Positions 11,059 through 21,958 of a DNA stretch of 64,000 nt are shown here, piece by piece. The first letter of the stretch is position 1; each line of letters opens with the position of its first letter. This stretch comes from Tetracladium setigerum. Taxonomy: Eukaryota; Ascomycota; Leotiomycetes; Helotiales. The notes under the pieces were generated by a model. That model saw nothing but the letters and a program-made list of their open reading frames with translations, ran no database searches and had not been told where the DNA came from. The DNA lies in assembly GCA_031472005.1 (NCBI GenBank), contig PZJY01000013.1, forward strand, positions 124,001 to 188,000, read 5' to 3'. The position numbers and the translations under genes were made by a program.

Positions 11059-11453
11059 CTATGAGTTAACATACCCCATTACAGGAATGACAGCATATGG
11101 CCAGAACATGACAACGGTAGCCAAAGGAAGGTATCTGCGAGATCAGCAATTAGCCCACACTTCGAAGAAAAGCTGTGTCTCAAAAGCACGATGGAATCAT
11201 TGCGAATTAATTGCATCTTTGTTATGCTGCTACTCGTCCAGTCTACCTCACAAGCCGGTACCAGATTTGCAAGGTCTTGAGAGAGATCTAGAGCGTGGAA
11301 AATTGCTTACAACGAAAGACCTCTGCCAATATTCCTGAACGACGATCCCCATTGTGGAGGGTAATGATTCGCGGATCTAAATCTGGCTGCGGCCCTGAGT
11401 TCTTGAAGTCTGAACGCTGCACGCGAAATATTTTGGAGTACGGATGGCTTCAT
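11059..11453 (-). CDS. Small mitochondrial single-pass membrane protein (paralogue)
   Basis: Two exons, 11453-11311 and 11134-11059, with a 176-base intron (GTAAGC donor, branch-like GCTAAT and GCTGAT before the CAG acceptor, phase 2). It encodes 72 residues: a basic presequence (MKPSVLQNISRAAFR, then LRAAARF), then, across the splice, one hydrophobic segment LYLPLATVVMFWPYAVIPVM and a five-residue tail. The start at 11453 is preferred over the upstream ATG at 11516 because it puts the presequence at the N-terminus. The intron interrupts the codon just before Tyr-x-Pro, exactly as in the gene at 9666-10063. The specific function is unknown. Confidence 0.65.
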
Positions 11454-12297
11454 TTCGTGGTCGTATTTTGAGGAAGACACGGGTTCGAGGATGCTATTGT
11501 GATGGTATTTGAACACAAAAAGTTGAATGGGAGTGAAGTGAATATCTCACAGGTGTATGGAGTATGTGAGATCGTCGAGACTGAGATATGGTGACTCTTG
11601 CTTTCCCAACTTTCCCGTGAGGTCTTCACTTACTATTTGTACCTACAGGAACAATCAAACATCATATGTTGTTTTCTATCGCCGATAGAAGTATTCAGAT
11701 ATCGTACGACGATATGTATTCAAAAAGACATTAAGAGAGGAGCAAAGAGCGCGGAAAGCGCGGTCAGTGGGCGCGGAGACGTTGTAAATCTGAGCAGAAT
11801 CCCGTTGCGGATATTGATCGCGGTTGTGTCTGTACGAAGATGACCAAGCTATTTCTGCTGGAAGCAAACACCTAACATAGGTTTCCCCTCACTTATGGAC
11901 AAACGCATTCAATTTTGAAGTTTGCTGCTAATATGGAATCCCGAAAGACAATTGAGTGGCTCGGGCTTTGAAGTACAAAATCAGGCGGGCTTTGCGAGAC
12001 CAGATATTGTCATTAAAGTGGTGTGAGTAGACACTTTTCTATTCCGAGGGGTCTTTCAATTGAAGAAAGGGATAGTTAACGGCGAGTCAAGGTATCGGAT
12101 ATAACTCAATACCAAGCTTGGAATGAATTGTCTGGATGAGAGCGTCCATATGTGGAGAGGCGACAACTAATTCCGCTCTCTTGCAGCCTCTCTCCAGCGG
12201 AACAGCAACTTGCTTTCCAAAAAGCATTCTTTTCAACCTAATAGCATAAATTCATCGTTTGTCTCATAACTCTAGCGTCCAAATCAAGCCAAGCCAC
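11454..12297. other. Intergenic, nothing identified
   Basis: Unique-looking sequence of normal composition between the small mitochondrial gene and the end of the GH16 gene. No domain-bearing frame, tRNA or repeat seen. Confidence 0.5.
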
Positions 12298-13506
12298 TCA
12301 ATGATGACCCTCGGGAGCACCATGCCAATCCGCCTCAAACCTCCCCCATCCCCCAGTTGGCTCTTCGGATAGCCTCAGCTCATGAACGACAAAGTCATAA
12401 TGCCCGTCTGCCGGTGTTTTACCCTGGCACACATTCCCACCCATTGCAATATTAATAATGATTTGCCAATCACTCATCCTCCTCGCCCCAGCCGGAAGCT
12501 CCGCTTTCATAACCGCCCTCCCATCAATATACCACACCAGTCTCCCACCTCCCGTATTCCTGCCCGCAGATTCATCTTGTTGCCATGCAAATTCATATCT
12601 GATCGGTCTGCCGGTGTACATATCACCGACAGTGGTATCAACAACGCGGTGCTTGTTCCAATCTTCTCCATTGAAATGTCCCCAATGTAAACAGGTGTGA
12701 TTGATATTGTCCGCATTCCATGTCTCCAAGATATCAATTTCGGCTTCATTGGGCCACTGGAAAGGCTCGTTGGGAAGGAGCCATAATGCTGGCCAGATTC
12801 CTGGTGCGCATGGCGGGGTAGCTACAGCAATCAAGCTTCCCCGTTGTCTGGAGAGCGTTTGGTGGGATGTAAGTCTTGCAGATGTGTATTGTCCATTTTG
12901 GGAGAGGGCGCGTATGACAAGTTTGTTGTCAGGTGTGTGGAAGGAGTTCGCAGAATCCGTGATGTAATTTTGGAGTTCTTGGTTTCCCCATCCGTGATCT
13001 CCGGTCTGGTGCTTGAAGTTTTGGGAGACGGGAGCCGATGGTGAGAAATTGGGTGTCCAATATGTAGGATTGGGTGGGAATGAAGAACCCGGTTTGTTTG
13101 GAGGTAGACCTGGTTTGTTCGATGGTATCGGAGGAGGAGGTTGGAAATTCTGCTGCGGAGGAGGGCTATACGGGTTATTCTGCTGTGGAGGAGGGCTGTA
13201 CGGGTTATTCTGCTGATATTGCGGTTGACCGTAGCTGCCCTGCGGCGGGTATTGGTTTGGAGGCGGATATTGTCCTTGCTGTTGATTATATTGATTCTGC
13301 GGAGGAGGTTGGTTTCCTGGGTACTGTCCTGGAGGAGGTTGTTGGTAGTTTTGGGGAGGGTAGTAGCCTTGAGGTGGGGGTTGCTGGTGTTGCTGTTGAT
13401 TTTGATTTTGAGGTTGCGATCCAAATGGAAGAGAGATATTATGTTGTTTCGCGAGACCTTCGGCTTTGGCTTTCGCCTTGCCGAGCAGAGACTGAAAGTC
13501 CGGCAT
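12298..13506 (-). CDS. Glycoside hydrolase family 16 protein with Pro/Gln-rich N-terminus, no signal peptide
   Basis: Single exon, 402 residues. Residues 1-30 form a short amphipathic stretch (SLLGKAKAKAEGLAKQH). Residues about 30-155 are low-complexity, rich in Pro, Gln, Tyr and Asn with repeated NNPYSPPPQQ and PPNQYPP units. Residues about 160-400 are a GH16 domain: GWGNQELQ near the start, substrate-cleft PALWLLP, and the catalytic E-I-D-I-L-E motif, which matches the family's ExDxxE nucleophile/acid-base pattern; the C-terminal strand has DFVVHELRL. GH16 enzymes cut beta-1,3/1,4-glucans or galactans. The absence of a signal peptide suggests a cytosolic or unconventionally released enzyme, which is unusual. 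Minus-strand shadows of the Gln/Pro repeats give spurious long frames on both strands. Confidence 0.9.
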   Translation of the reverse strand: MPDFQSLLGKAKAKAEGLAKQHNISLPFGSQPQNQNQQQHQQPPPQGYYPPQNYQQPPPGQYPGNQPPPQNQYNQQQGQYPPPNQYPPQGSYGQPQYQQNNPYSPPPQQNNPYSPPPQQNFQPPPPIPSNKPGLPPNKPGSSFPPNPTYWTPNFSPSAPVSQNFKHQTGDHGWGNQELQNYITDSANSFHTPDNKLVIRALSQNGQYTSARLTSHQTLSRQRGSLIAVATPPCAPGIWPALWLLPNEPFQWPNEAEIDILETWNADNINHTCLHWGHFNGEDWNKHRVVDTTVGDMYTGRPIRYEFAWQQDESAGRNTGGGRLVWYIDGRAVMKAELPAGARRMSDWQIIINIAMGGNVCQGKTPADGHYDFVVHELRLSEEPTGGWGRFEADWHGAPEGHH

Positions 13507-13977
13507 GTTGTCGTGAGAAGATACAAAAGACGCTGGTGTTGATGCCGTGATGAGGGAAGAAAAGAGACAAGAGTGATGTCAGTGGAGGTTCACGACATTG
13601 GGAGAGCTTGGCATTCCGCTCTGCCCAGCTTCAGTGTGCTGTGACACAATGATTGACAGATTGAGAGCTCTTTCTTGGTATTATGGCTAGTGCATGACCG
13701 TTCTTATTTCAAAGATCGATTTATCTACTCAATTCCGATAAATTAGCGAGATAACATATCATAAGATATTAGGTATCTATGCTAGCGTTAGCTGATCGCC
13801 GACCCATCGTTTGAGCCACCCGCTGTTGTTGTGTAACATAGAATGTCGCTTGTTTACTTTGGAATAAGCGAGAGATTATATTTAGTTATTAAGTAAAGCG
13901 ACTAGAGCCTGTCATTCTCCCTTCAGAAGTTCTAAGATTTATTTTTCATATCTTTACATCCCCCAGTAACAAACTGT
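13507..13977. other. Upstream region of the GH16 gene
   Basis: About 470 bases between the GH16 start and the 3' end of the BTB pseudogene. Normal composition; no distinct element recognised. Confidence 0.45.
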
Positions 13978-14938
13978 CTACGAGCATATATTTCCATCCA
14001 CCACGCTCATAGCAAAACCCCATTCCTCTTGCTTCCCTCCGAACTGACCCCCAGCCACCCCCATTGCAGAACTCTCACCAACTTTCAGCCTTTTTCTGCC
14101 CGACACCATCAACATTTCATCTTCGGTCATTTCTAGTTCTAGTTTGACTTCCTGGGTAACTTCGCCTCGGATATTCTTCAGACTTCTTTTCCTCAATTTT
14201 CGGTATAGTTTTTCGACTTCCGCTTCCACAACATAGTAGTCTTCCGGGTTAATCATTGGATGTGGACGGCCGGTACTGGTTTGTTGCATCCTTGCATTCA
14301 TCAAGTCAACTAGAAGATCCCGAGAATATAGTGAGGCATCGTCACGTTGAAGAAGTTCTTTCCACGAATCCACAATATATCATCGGATAGGGCTTTTCTC
14401 CATCGTTGCTTGGTAAACTTCATGCAGAAATAGTGGGGAGAAGGGTTTCCAGCCTGTTTCCCTACGATGTCTTTCCAATTACAAAATAATGTTAATCTGG
14501 CATAGCGAGTCGATCTGCGAGGAGCCAAAGCCGCACCATCTGCCATGGAAAGCGGGTGAGCTCTGCGTTGGAGTGGATCCGACTCGTGTACATCTAGGAC
14601 ACAACCGCCCCGAATATTTCGGGGTAGGGACACATAACGCCCAAACTGACTTTCTCTCCTTCGTCTAACAGAGTCTTTTGCGTCTCATAGTCATTCCTGA
14701 GACGGTACGAATAGTAGCACAAGAAATTTGCGTGCACTTCAAAAGTTAAGGTAGGGATATCCGGAATAGCAATGTCCCCCGGATCTACTATTCTGACGGT
14801 TGGTTGAGGATCATTGTGAGAATATTAAGAAATGAATTTTGATGCCTTATGTGTAGGTACTAACAATAGTTGCGGAGGAGGTCCCTTGATAAATTGTTTT
14901 TCAGGTCGATTGGGTTGGTCACCCTGGCCTTAAGCCAT
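13978..14938 (-). pseudogene. BTB/POZ-domain protein pseudogene
   Basis: Conceptual order on the minus strand: ATG at 14938, exon 1 to 14877, intron to 14793, exon 2 from 14792. The product has BTB hallmarks: FEVHANFLCYYS (the usual F-VHK-LLCYYS), YPEIFGAVVS followed by MYTSRIHSNAEL, then MVRLWLLADRLAMP (the usual LWVLADKL-IP), and a C-terminal VDSWKELLQRDDASLYSRD. It is interrupted by stops at codon 3 (14932-14930), 14596-14594 (where W or Q of WMYT is expected), 14494-14492 and 14382-14380, plus a one-base frame change near 14424. All four stops are explained by C-to-T or G-to-A changes. BTB proteins of this type are abundant, poorly characterised fungal paralogues, so loss of one copy is plausible. 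Confidence 0.75.
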
Positions 14939-16572
14939 CGTGCGTTGTGACTGTTTAGGATTGAGAGCGAGCAAGACCCTCGGACTGAATCAGATAGTTA
15001 GGCTAATACATTAAAGATTAATCAAGCAATACCGAAGAAACAAAGAAATCGCCATTGATTTACCTGTGTATGGGTCGAGTCGAGCTGGGGAAGACTGTGG
15101 GACGCAGGTAAAGCTCGGCTGCCGGATTAATCATATAGAGATGTCAGACACTTCGCGATTTCGGACGTGAGAGTAGATGAGTGGTAATGAATCTGATAGA
15201 AAAGGCAGGAATTGGAAGGTCAAAGTTCGAAATCATTAGTCTGCCTGAAAATTGAAAAAGGAGGCCAACGTTCTCACCTGGCAACCGTCACTGACCCACA
15301 GAGAGCAGAAATCTCCTCAGCCAGTTCGACAGCACCCGCTCAAAATCGGCTCTTGCTCTCACTCATGGCATCTCAGAATTCGGATCTTTGGTGAAACACA
15401 GTAATTTCATCGTTGATGCTGGATCACTGTCTCGAGATTATAGGATTGGAACGGAAAACTCAGAACAGCGTCATAAATCGTCACGAATGGCAGTTGCGGA
15501 GAAGATTAATCCCGTCCATGCCTTCGATAAAAGAATAAAACAGACAGCGGCGAGAAAGGAAAAGATAGAGAAAGCTTCAGAATGGAATCCCGAGGAGAAG
15601 AACCCGGAGGAAGAAGGCGTTAAAAAGAAAGGTTATGAAGAAGAAAGTTACGGGGGAAAATAGATGGAGAAGGCGAACTGGAGGTCAAAGAACTGCGCAA
15701 CATAATGGCCCGGCTCACGAAAACAGAAAAATGCAAGAAAGAAGGGTTGCTTCTTCAATCTTCCAAAGCTGGACGACCGGAACAAGCGAGTATCATCGCC
15801 AGAAAGTCAAAGTCTGGAGAGTCAGGGACAAGTCAAGATGATGGGGGAGAGGGATGGATGCTCCAGCTCTCGGTCAATGTATGACCCCGAGCCACATGTT
15901 TGGCGATGAAACAAAGAGAAGCAGTAAATAGAGTGGGAAGGGTTAGCGGAGGGAAATTGAGAGAGATGTTCGAATCAACAGTAAAAGTCGTAGAGCGAAT
16001 CTGATGCCAAGCAAGTGTTGATATATCTTACCTACCTGCCATCCCATCCCATCTCTTCCCCTTCCCCTTCATCTTCACCTTCGACTTCCAAAAGGGGAGA
16101 GAGCAAGCAACCACACTAGCGTGCTTCTTTGCCTGGGGCCTCCTTCTCGCAGCTTCAGAAGCTCGCTCTCACTCTCGCAACCTGCTTCTCCTTCTCCTTC
16201 TCCATTTCCTTCTCCATCCTTCTTCAACACCTTCTTCAACACCATCTCCATCACCATCTCCAGCACCATCTCCATTACCATCTCCATTACCATCACCATC
16301 TCATCCTCTCATCCAAGGTGCGTGCAAGGTTCTCCAATGGCCACCTTGCTCAACACGATCCTTCCTTCACTCGATCGCACTGTCCTCCCTCTTTTGATCC
16401 TTCCTTGTGTACAAGGGTCGTTCTTGCCAGCTTATCCTCGACAGCGTCGGGGGTTCGACAGTGTGCACCCCCCTTTTCTTAGCATCCTCTTCACCCAAGA
16501 CAAAATCCATTCGCCTCGAACTTGCCGGTAATCTATCAATACCATGACTGACCATTTCCGCAGAACTGACTT
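14939..16572. other. Long intergenic stretch with CT-rich leader
   Basis: No supportable gene. 15388-15840 has Lys/Glu-rich plus-strand frames without any domain. 16050-16310 is strongly pyrimidine-rich (CCATCTCCATCACC-type triplet repeats), probably the promoter and 5' leader of the gene at 16573 on the plus strand. Confidence 0.45.
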
Positions 16573-18023
16573 ATGCCGGGAACCTTGGCCGTCATGGAGC
16601 CCGCCACTTCAACGGCCGTTGCAAGAAAACTCTTTCCCCGTTGGATCGAGCATGAACAGCTCATCGAGCAACTGAAGACGTGTGGCCAGGTTCGACATAA
16701 ACTGCGTGATCTGGAGGTAAGTGGCTTAGGATCGCCAGCATTGATTGACGATCTAACTGACCTATCTTGCACAGCATGACGACAATTCCCCAGAAATGGT
16801 TTCAACCATTACAGAACTCTGGACGCTCATTGACGCCGTGGAAGTGTTTTATGAGTGTCAAAACCTTCGAGTAAAGAAGTACCGCGAAGAACGCCAGTTC
16901 ATCGAGAAACAGATTGCAAAATATGATTATCTTGCCAGTCGTCCCAAACAATCGTCCAAAAAGTCGACATGGAAATCTGTACCAGTCTGGGAGGACTCCA
17001 GCAGTGAGGAAGACGACATCGCGGAAATGAGGGCCTTGAATCTTGATGGTAATTTCTCTGTTATCTTCTTATGGGGACCTGCTAACACGCAACTACACAG
17101 TTCCTGGCGCGAAGAAACAAGTGATCGGTCTTTCCGCTCAACTCTTCTACGAGGCAGTCATGTCTGCAGGCCTTGAAAGTGCTATGCAAGATTTCGCTCT
17201 TCGAGCTGATCTGGAAGATATCACGGTCGAAAAACGAGACCGCGAGACCGGCGGGTTTCTCAAGTCTCTGCTGACAACTTTCGACCATCTCTCGGTTGCT
17301 CGTTGCAGCCTGATTATTGAGATGCAGCAACGCATCGCCCATTATCAAAGATTACATTGCCACCATTATGTTGAGAACTGTGAAGACAAACATGATGGCC
17401 TGCAACCTTTCGGTAAAGCTAAGGTGGATGAACAGCTTCACATTCAAAAGGAAGCTTTGGAGCGAACGGCCACACAGGATGAGACTGGGAAGAAATATGA
17501 GCCTCTTCAGGAAGGGTCGATATTAGCGGACAATCGGTCTTGCGAGATTTGCGACCATTTTGGTCATTCGTACGCAGCTTGTTTGCAGGAGGGAAAGGCG
17601 AAGGTTTCCGATTCCACCAAAACTGAAAAATATTCTTTAAAGGCTTTTGAGAAGGAGACAGCCAACACAGGCCATCTCATAGTCTTCAAGGCACTCAATG
17701 TACCAAATTCTACCGCCCAAAGAATTCCATTACCTTCGCGACCTGCACAAGGTAAACTTTCTGCTCAATTAGGCTCGAAGCCGCCCCGAAGTGGCAAGCA
17801 TTGGTACGTGAACCGTAACGGCCTGAGGGAGTGGAATTGCAATTCTCCGCTCAATTCGCAGGATGTCCCAGTGTCGTCTAAAGGACTAGAGAGTAACAAC
17901 ATTTCTCAAGAGGCCCCGTATGGCTTGGAAGAGAAGAAGAATATGATCGTACTTGAGCCCGATGTCGACTACCTTCTCACCGGAAAGTACAAGGTAGACT
18001 ACCAACGCTGGATAATGAACTAG
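16573..18023 (+). CDS. Hypothetical protein with CLIP-170-like zinc knuckle
   Basis: Three exons: 16573-16716, 16775-17048, 17101-18023; both introns are short (58 and 52 bases) with CTAAC-like branch sites. The product is about 446 residues. The N-terminal half is helical and charged with an acidic patch (DSSSEEDD), then a segment that resembles a BAR/coiled-coil-type helix bundle (VIGLSAQLFYEAVMSAGL, LTTFDHLSVARC). At about residue 305 is a C-x2-C-x4-H-x4-C knuckle, CEICDHFGHSYAAC, close in pattern to the zinc knuckle of CLIP-170-type microtubule plus-end proteins. The C-terminus ends DVDYLLTGKYKVDYQRW. No CAP-Gly domain is present. I do not know its function; a cytoskeletal or RNA-binding adaptor is possible. 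Confidence 0.75.
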
Positions 18024-18923
18024 AGGGGAAGGGGGAGAATGATGAGAACTCCACTTGCGTGAAGGAGGCAAGAATCAGTGAGCCGCTTGCGTTCGATCGT
18101 GGCCGCCTTCTCATCGGGGTCCTATGACGGGATACCAATCTTGGGATTGAGGGTTGAGTGGGTGTGTGGATATATTGCTGTTGAACCTTGGGGTTATCAT
18201 TGCTTATTATGGGGGAGATCGGTCGAGGAGACGGGAATATGAGATGACGAGGGTTCCTAAGAATGAAAGACTTTGGTTTATGATTCCTCATATGTAGCTA
18301 CAATTCAAATTAGCAAGAACGATACGAGTTTTTGATCAGAGTGCGAAGCGAGTGGCACTTGAGAGTTTAAATGTTCCCAAGGAGATCTATTAAGCCTGCC
18401 ATTCCTAGAAAAGTTGTAGAAAGTGAAATTACAGAACGTTGCAATCCTCTGCTTGCTATTGATCATACCAGCTCAAGAACTCGGACTTACATTCAATTTT
18501 TTGGTTTGTGACAATGGATTGCAGTTGCCAAAAAAAAAGAGAATACTGGAATGTATGGGAGACAAAATAAACTTTCTCTTCTACTAACTTGTAAAGGCCT
18601 CTACTCTGAGAAGCGTTCTATCTTGACTCGAAATTCCTGCCTCGAATCGCCGTTCGGTTTCGTAGAATAACTCCTGTCACTCTCGAACTACTTTGGTGAA
18701 GTTCGCAATTCTCATCGACACCTTCTCTTCATGGCACGTCTCTGTGTTGTGCCAAGTTCAACCTCCGCCCATGTCTGCTGCATCCAAACCAGAGGTTCGC
18801 TAGTGTGGTCCTGTGTCAGATGCTGCGTTCAAGGCACCAATCTGAGGTTGTCTTGATGTGTCGTTTCCCCATCGACGCAATGTTCATCCTTCGTTTTGTG
18901 TCTTCCATCAACTTTCCCGTCCT
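18024..18923. other. Convergent intergenic region
   Basis: 3' flanks of the zinc-knuckle gene (+) and POP7 (-). Contains pyrimidine-rich sequence near POP7. No additional gene seen. Confidence 0.45.
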
Positions 18924-19748
18924 TCACTTCAATCCCACAAAGATGATCAAGCAGCTCACTCGCCTGACCCTGCTCTCTGCAATCTCGGCCTCCTCCTCTC
19001 CCTCATCCCCATCTATCTCCATCTTTTCTCCCTCCTCGGCATCCGCATCTTTCTTTCCTTCTCTTCCCTTCTGAGAACCCGCCTTCTCGACAATATCATC
19101 AACAGCACCCACACTCCCAGTTTCAAACCGTACCCTCAACCCCTCCTCCTGCTGTAGCGACACCGCAATCTGCAAAGCCTTCTGAATGGCCCTCCCCGTA
19201 GCTCTCAATTGTACCTCCTCTTCTCTCGGATTCTTTCCCCCATTCCCTCCGACTGCACTCCCATTATTCCCCTTCCCAACCTTCACCCTTCCTCCACCCC
19301 TTCCATTCCCATTCCCCCTCCCTCCTCCCCACCCGCCACCACCAAACCCAGCAACAGCAGCCTCAATCTTACTCAACACCTCCCTCCCATTCCTCCCATT
19401 AACAAGTTGCAATTCCCCTGCTGCTCTGCCTTCCACAAATCCAAGTAATTGCTTGACGCGCTTTAGTATCGCGATGAAAGGAGACGAAGTCGAGATATAT
19501 ACAATTTTTGGCGTGAGAGCGGAAGTGTGGGGGGAGGGGATCGCGGGGTGGAGGAGAGGGCGTTTGGAGATTTGGTGGGCTGGGTTTTTGGGTTAGTTAT
19601 TAGACTGTTGTTGAGAATTGTAGGGAGGGAGGATTGGAGGGGTGGTGTATGAGGTGAAGGAGAACAAACTGGGTGGTAATCGGGCCAATTTCTTGTGCTT
19701 TTGCTGGGCTTTAGATTTAGTTGGTGGAGCAGAATTTCGTGGTGGCAT
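18924..19748 (-). CDS. POP7: RNase P/MRP subunit Pop7 (Rpp20, Alba fold)
   Basis: Exon 1 is 19748-19670, intron 19669-19580 (90 bases), exon 2 is 19579-18924; about 244 residues. It begins with a basic tail and LPP, then ISKRPLLHPAIPSP, the fungal Pop7 signature in front of the Alba domain. Alba landmarks follow: KIVYISTSSPFIAILKRV, LQLVNGR, EVQLRATGRAIQKALQIAV and RVRFETGSVGAVDDIVE. Between LQLVNGR and the ATGRAI block is a long Gly/Asn/Arg-rich insertion that is longer than usual, and the acidic C-terminal tail (EEGEKMEIDGDEGEEEAE) is low complexity. The protein binds the P3 domain of RNase P and MRP RNA with Pop6, for pre-tRNA 5' processing and rRNA processing. Head-to-head with the Rogdi gene. 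Confidence 0.88.
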
Positions 19749-20022
19749 TTTTGCGGTCGCTCTATGCCTTGCGACTCGTATTTATCTGTGCTTTCGGAGG
19801 AGATATTTGAGAGATATCACGAAGAGAAGAAAGTCGAGATATTGGAGTCGCGAATTACTATTTTCGATACTAGGAGCTCTCCACCGCCTTATTCTGCCGT
19901 GAAGCTATCGGTCATGATGCACATGCGCGCAGCAACCTCTCTCGAATGGAAATGCATGATTTCCCGATAGAACTTTTCACGGTATCCTTTCTTTCCCAAT
20001 TTTATAATTATCAATACAAAAT
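19749..20022. promoter_or_regulatory. Bidirectional promoter, POP7 / RAV2
   Basis: 274 bases separate the two divergent start codons, so both core promoters must lie here. No obvious TATA box at a conserved spacing was recognised. Confidence 0.6.
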
Positions 20023-21095
20023 ATGTCAACAGCAATATATCCTCCCCTTGAACCGGTCTCCCTCAAAGCAGCAGAAGACCAATCTACCGTTCGTCCCCCC
20101 CAATCATCTATCTAATATTTAGAACTACTGGACGACTGACATACCTACCTCTCAAAACAATAGGCCAACGAACTAGCCTGGCTCTTAACCTCTCTCCAAG
20201 AATCACTCCTCGATCTCAAATCCGGCCTCGAAGAATGCTACGCGCTTCTTGCGCCGATAGAACCGGGGAGTACACTCGTGCTGAGTAGTCCTAGAAGTGA
20301 GAGTATCAAGGGACATATTACACGGGTTGGAACTCTAGTTGTTAAGGGAGTATGTCTCTCCCACCTCCGCTGCTACAAAATGCGCATTTCTACATTTGCC
20401 CATTTAGAAAATTATACAACTTAAATAAAGACAACTGCTAACATATTCGTGTGTTAAAAAAATAGCAAATTACACTCCGTCTGAAAACCCAAAACCCGCT
20501 CACCCTCAGCCTAAACCCCACCTCCACAACTCCAATCTCCATTCCAGCCCTCGACCACCTCCGTGCCCTCTTAAACCAGTCCCTAGATTGCATCGATATA
20601 GCCCGCTGGACGGGTGATCGCCAATCCGCCTCCTTCATCAGCGGACAAATGCGCCTACTCGCCTCCATCCTCGCAGAAGCAAGTTCAGTCCTACGCGGAT
20701 TTCAAACCACCACATCCACAACGACAGAATTAGAAATAGACCACCCCATCACCGAATTCACCCAACCAACCTGGCACACCACTCCCACCCCCTCCTCCTT
20801 CTCCCCCCCATTACCAGCAAACCTCTCCTTCCACCTCACCCTAACCCCCCCGTCCCTCTGCCTCACAATCCGCGTCCTAGAACCCACCGCCATCCAACCG
20901 CACGCCCTCACTAAATTCGCTTTCGCGATTGGTGCACAGAGGAGACTGGAACATGATGAGATGGATGAGGTGTTTGTGTATAGAGGCGAGGAGGTGAGGG
21001 TTAGGGAGAAGGTTGTTTTGGAGAGTGCAGCGGATCCGGGACTGTTGAGTTTGGGTGCTAAGGTGGCGTGGTTGGCGAGGGGGTGGGAGGGTTGA
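20023..21095 (+). CDS. RAV2: Rogdi/Rav2-like RAVE complex subunit
   Basis: Three exons: 20023-20088, 20164-20349, 20466-21095; about 293 residues. Landmarks of the Rogdi leucine-zipper family are in order: an N-terminal LAWLLTSLQESLLDLKSGL helix, a SIKGHITRVG strand, then FISGQMRLLASILAEA, LPANLSFHLTLTPPSLCLTIRVLEP and the closing KFAFAIGAQRRLEHDEMDEVF block. The RAVE complex loads the V1 sector of the vacuolar H+-ATPase onto V0, so the protein should act at vacuole or endosome membranes. Exon joins are in phase and the acceptors have TAG. Shares a 274-base promoter region with POP7. Confidence 0.85.
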
Positions 21096-21958
21096 GGGGG
21101 GGTTGGAGGGGGTTATGGGGTGTTTGGATAGGTAGGTAAGGTAGGGTAGTTCAGGGGGTTTGTGAGAGGGTGAGGAAGGGAGCTGCGGGGATGTGGATGG
21201 TGTTGGTGCTGGTGCACAGGATACCTATTCTATCTCTTCCTTAGAAATACATGAATGCTGGTTTTACTCACCTTTTCTATCTAAGTTGTTCTTTGACAAA
21301 AGGAACGAAGGGGAATGAGAGTAGAGAGGGAGAGCAGCTAAGCTAGGCTTATCGGGAGATTTAGTGCCTACCAAGATCTTCACAAAGACAAAAGACCTGC
21401 TGTACTCTTCGTCTGGAGCAAGACTTCTACTCGATTTTACTAAAGTTAACCGTCAATACTCCTTGACTATATTTGGTATATGTGTAGGTATCTTAAGACA
21501 ACTCGTCTCCATCTCCTAGGCAAAATCAAGATGATTCACAAATGTTAAAACTACTTACTCGATTGTAAAATTACGAATTGACAGCTTAAAATGTATGAAT
21601 TCATTCGCTGAAAATATGTACTGACCGAAAAAAACTCCATAGCCATAAAGAACTAACAAAAGAAATGTTGCTAGCTGCCATAGCCATGGGTTCTGTCCGT
21701 CTCTCCGTCTCCCTCTCTCTCTTCCCTCTTTCTCTTTCCACTCCTCTGTTCTTTCTCTCTCTCTCTCTCCTGTCTACTGTTCCAGAGACGTAGCCAGCCA
21801 TCATCTGTCTCTCCGAATAAAGGAAATAACGTACATAACCCCTTATTCCTTTCCTTCATCCATTCTTTTCTGAAAAATCATTCCCTTCAATCTCAACACC
21901 CGTGTCTCGGCCACCTAGTCTCCTCTCAAACCCATCCACCATCCAATCAATAAACCAA
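21096..21958. other. Intergenic with CT microsatellite
   Basis: 3' flank of the Rogdi gene and of the NIPSNAP gene (convergent). 21695-21775 is a TCTC microsatellite. Its minus-strand reading gives a spurious Arg/Glu-rich frame. Confidence 0.5.

Noticed and set aside
12831..13550. Long frames on both strands over the Pro/Gln-rich region (e.g. 231 and 158 codons)
   Set aside because: They are shadows of the low-complexity Gln/Pro repeat of the GH16 gene; codon composition is skewed and there is no domain.
15388..15840. Lys/Glu-rich plus-strand frames
   Set aside because: Low complexity, no start context, no homologous motif, no splice structure.
16075..16531. Frames in the CCATCTCC-type repeat before the zinc-knuckle gene
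   Set aside because: Simple-sequence leader; translated products are Ser/Phe/Pro repeats with no domain.
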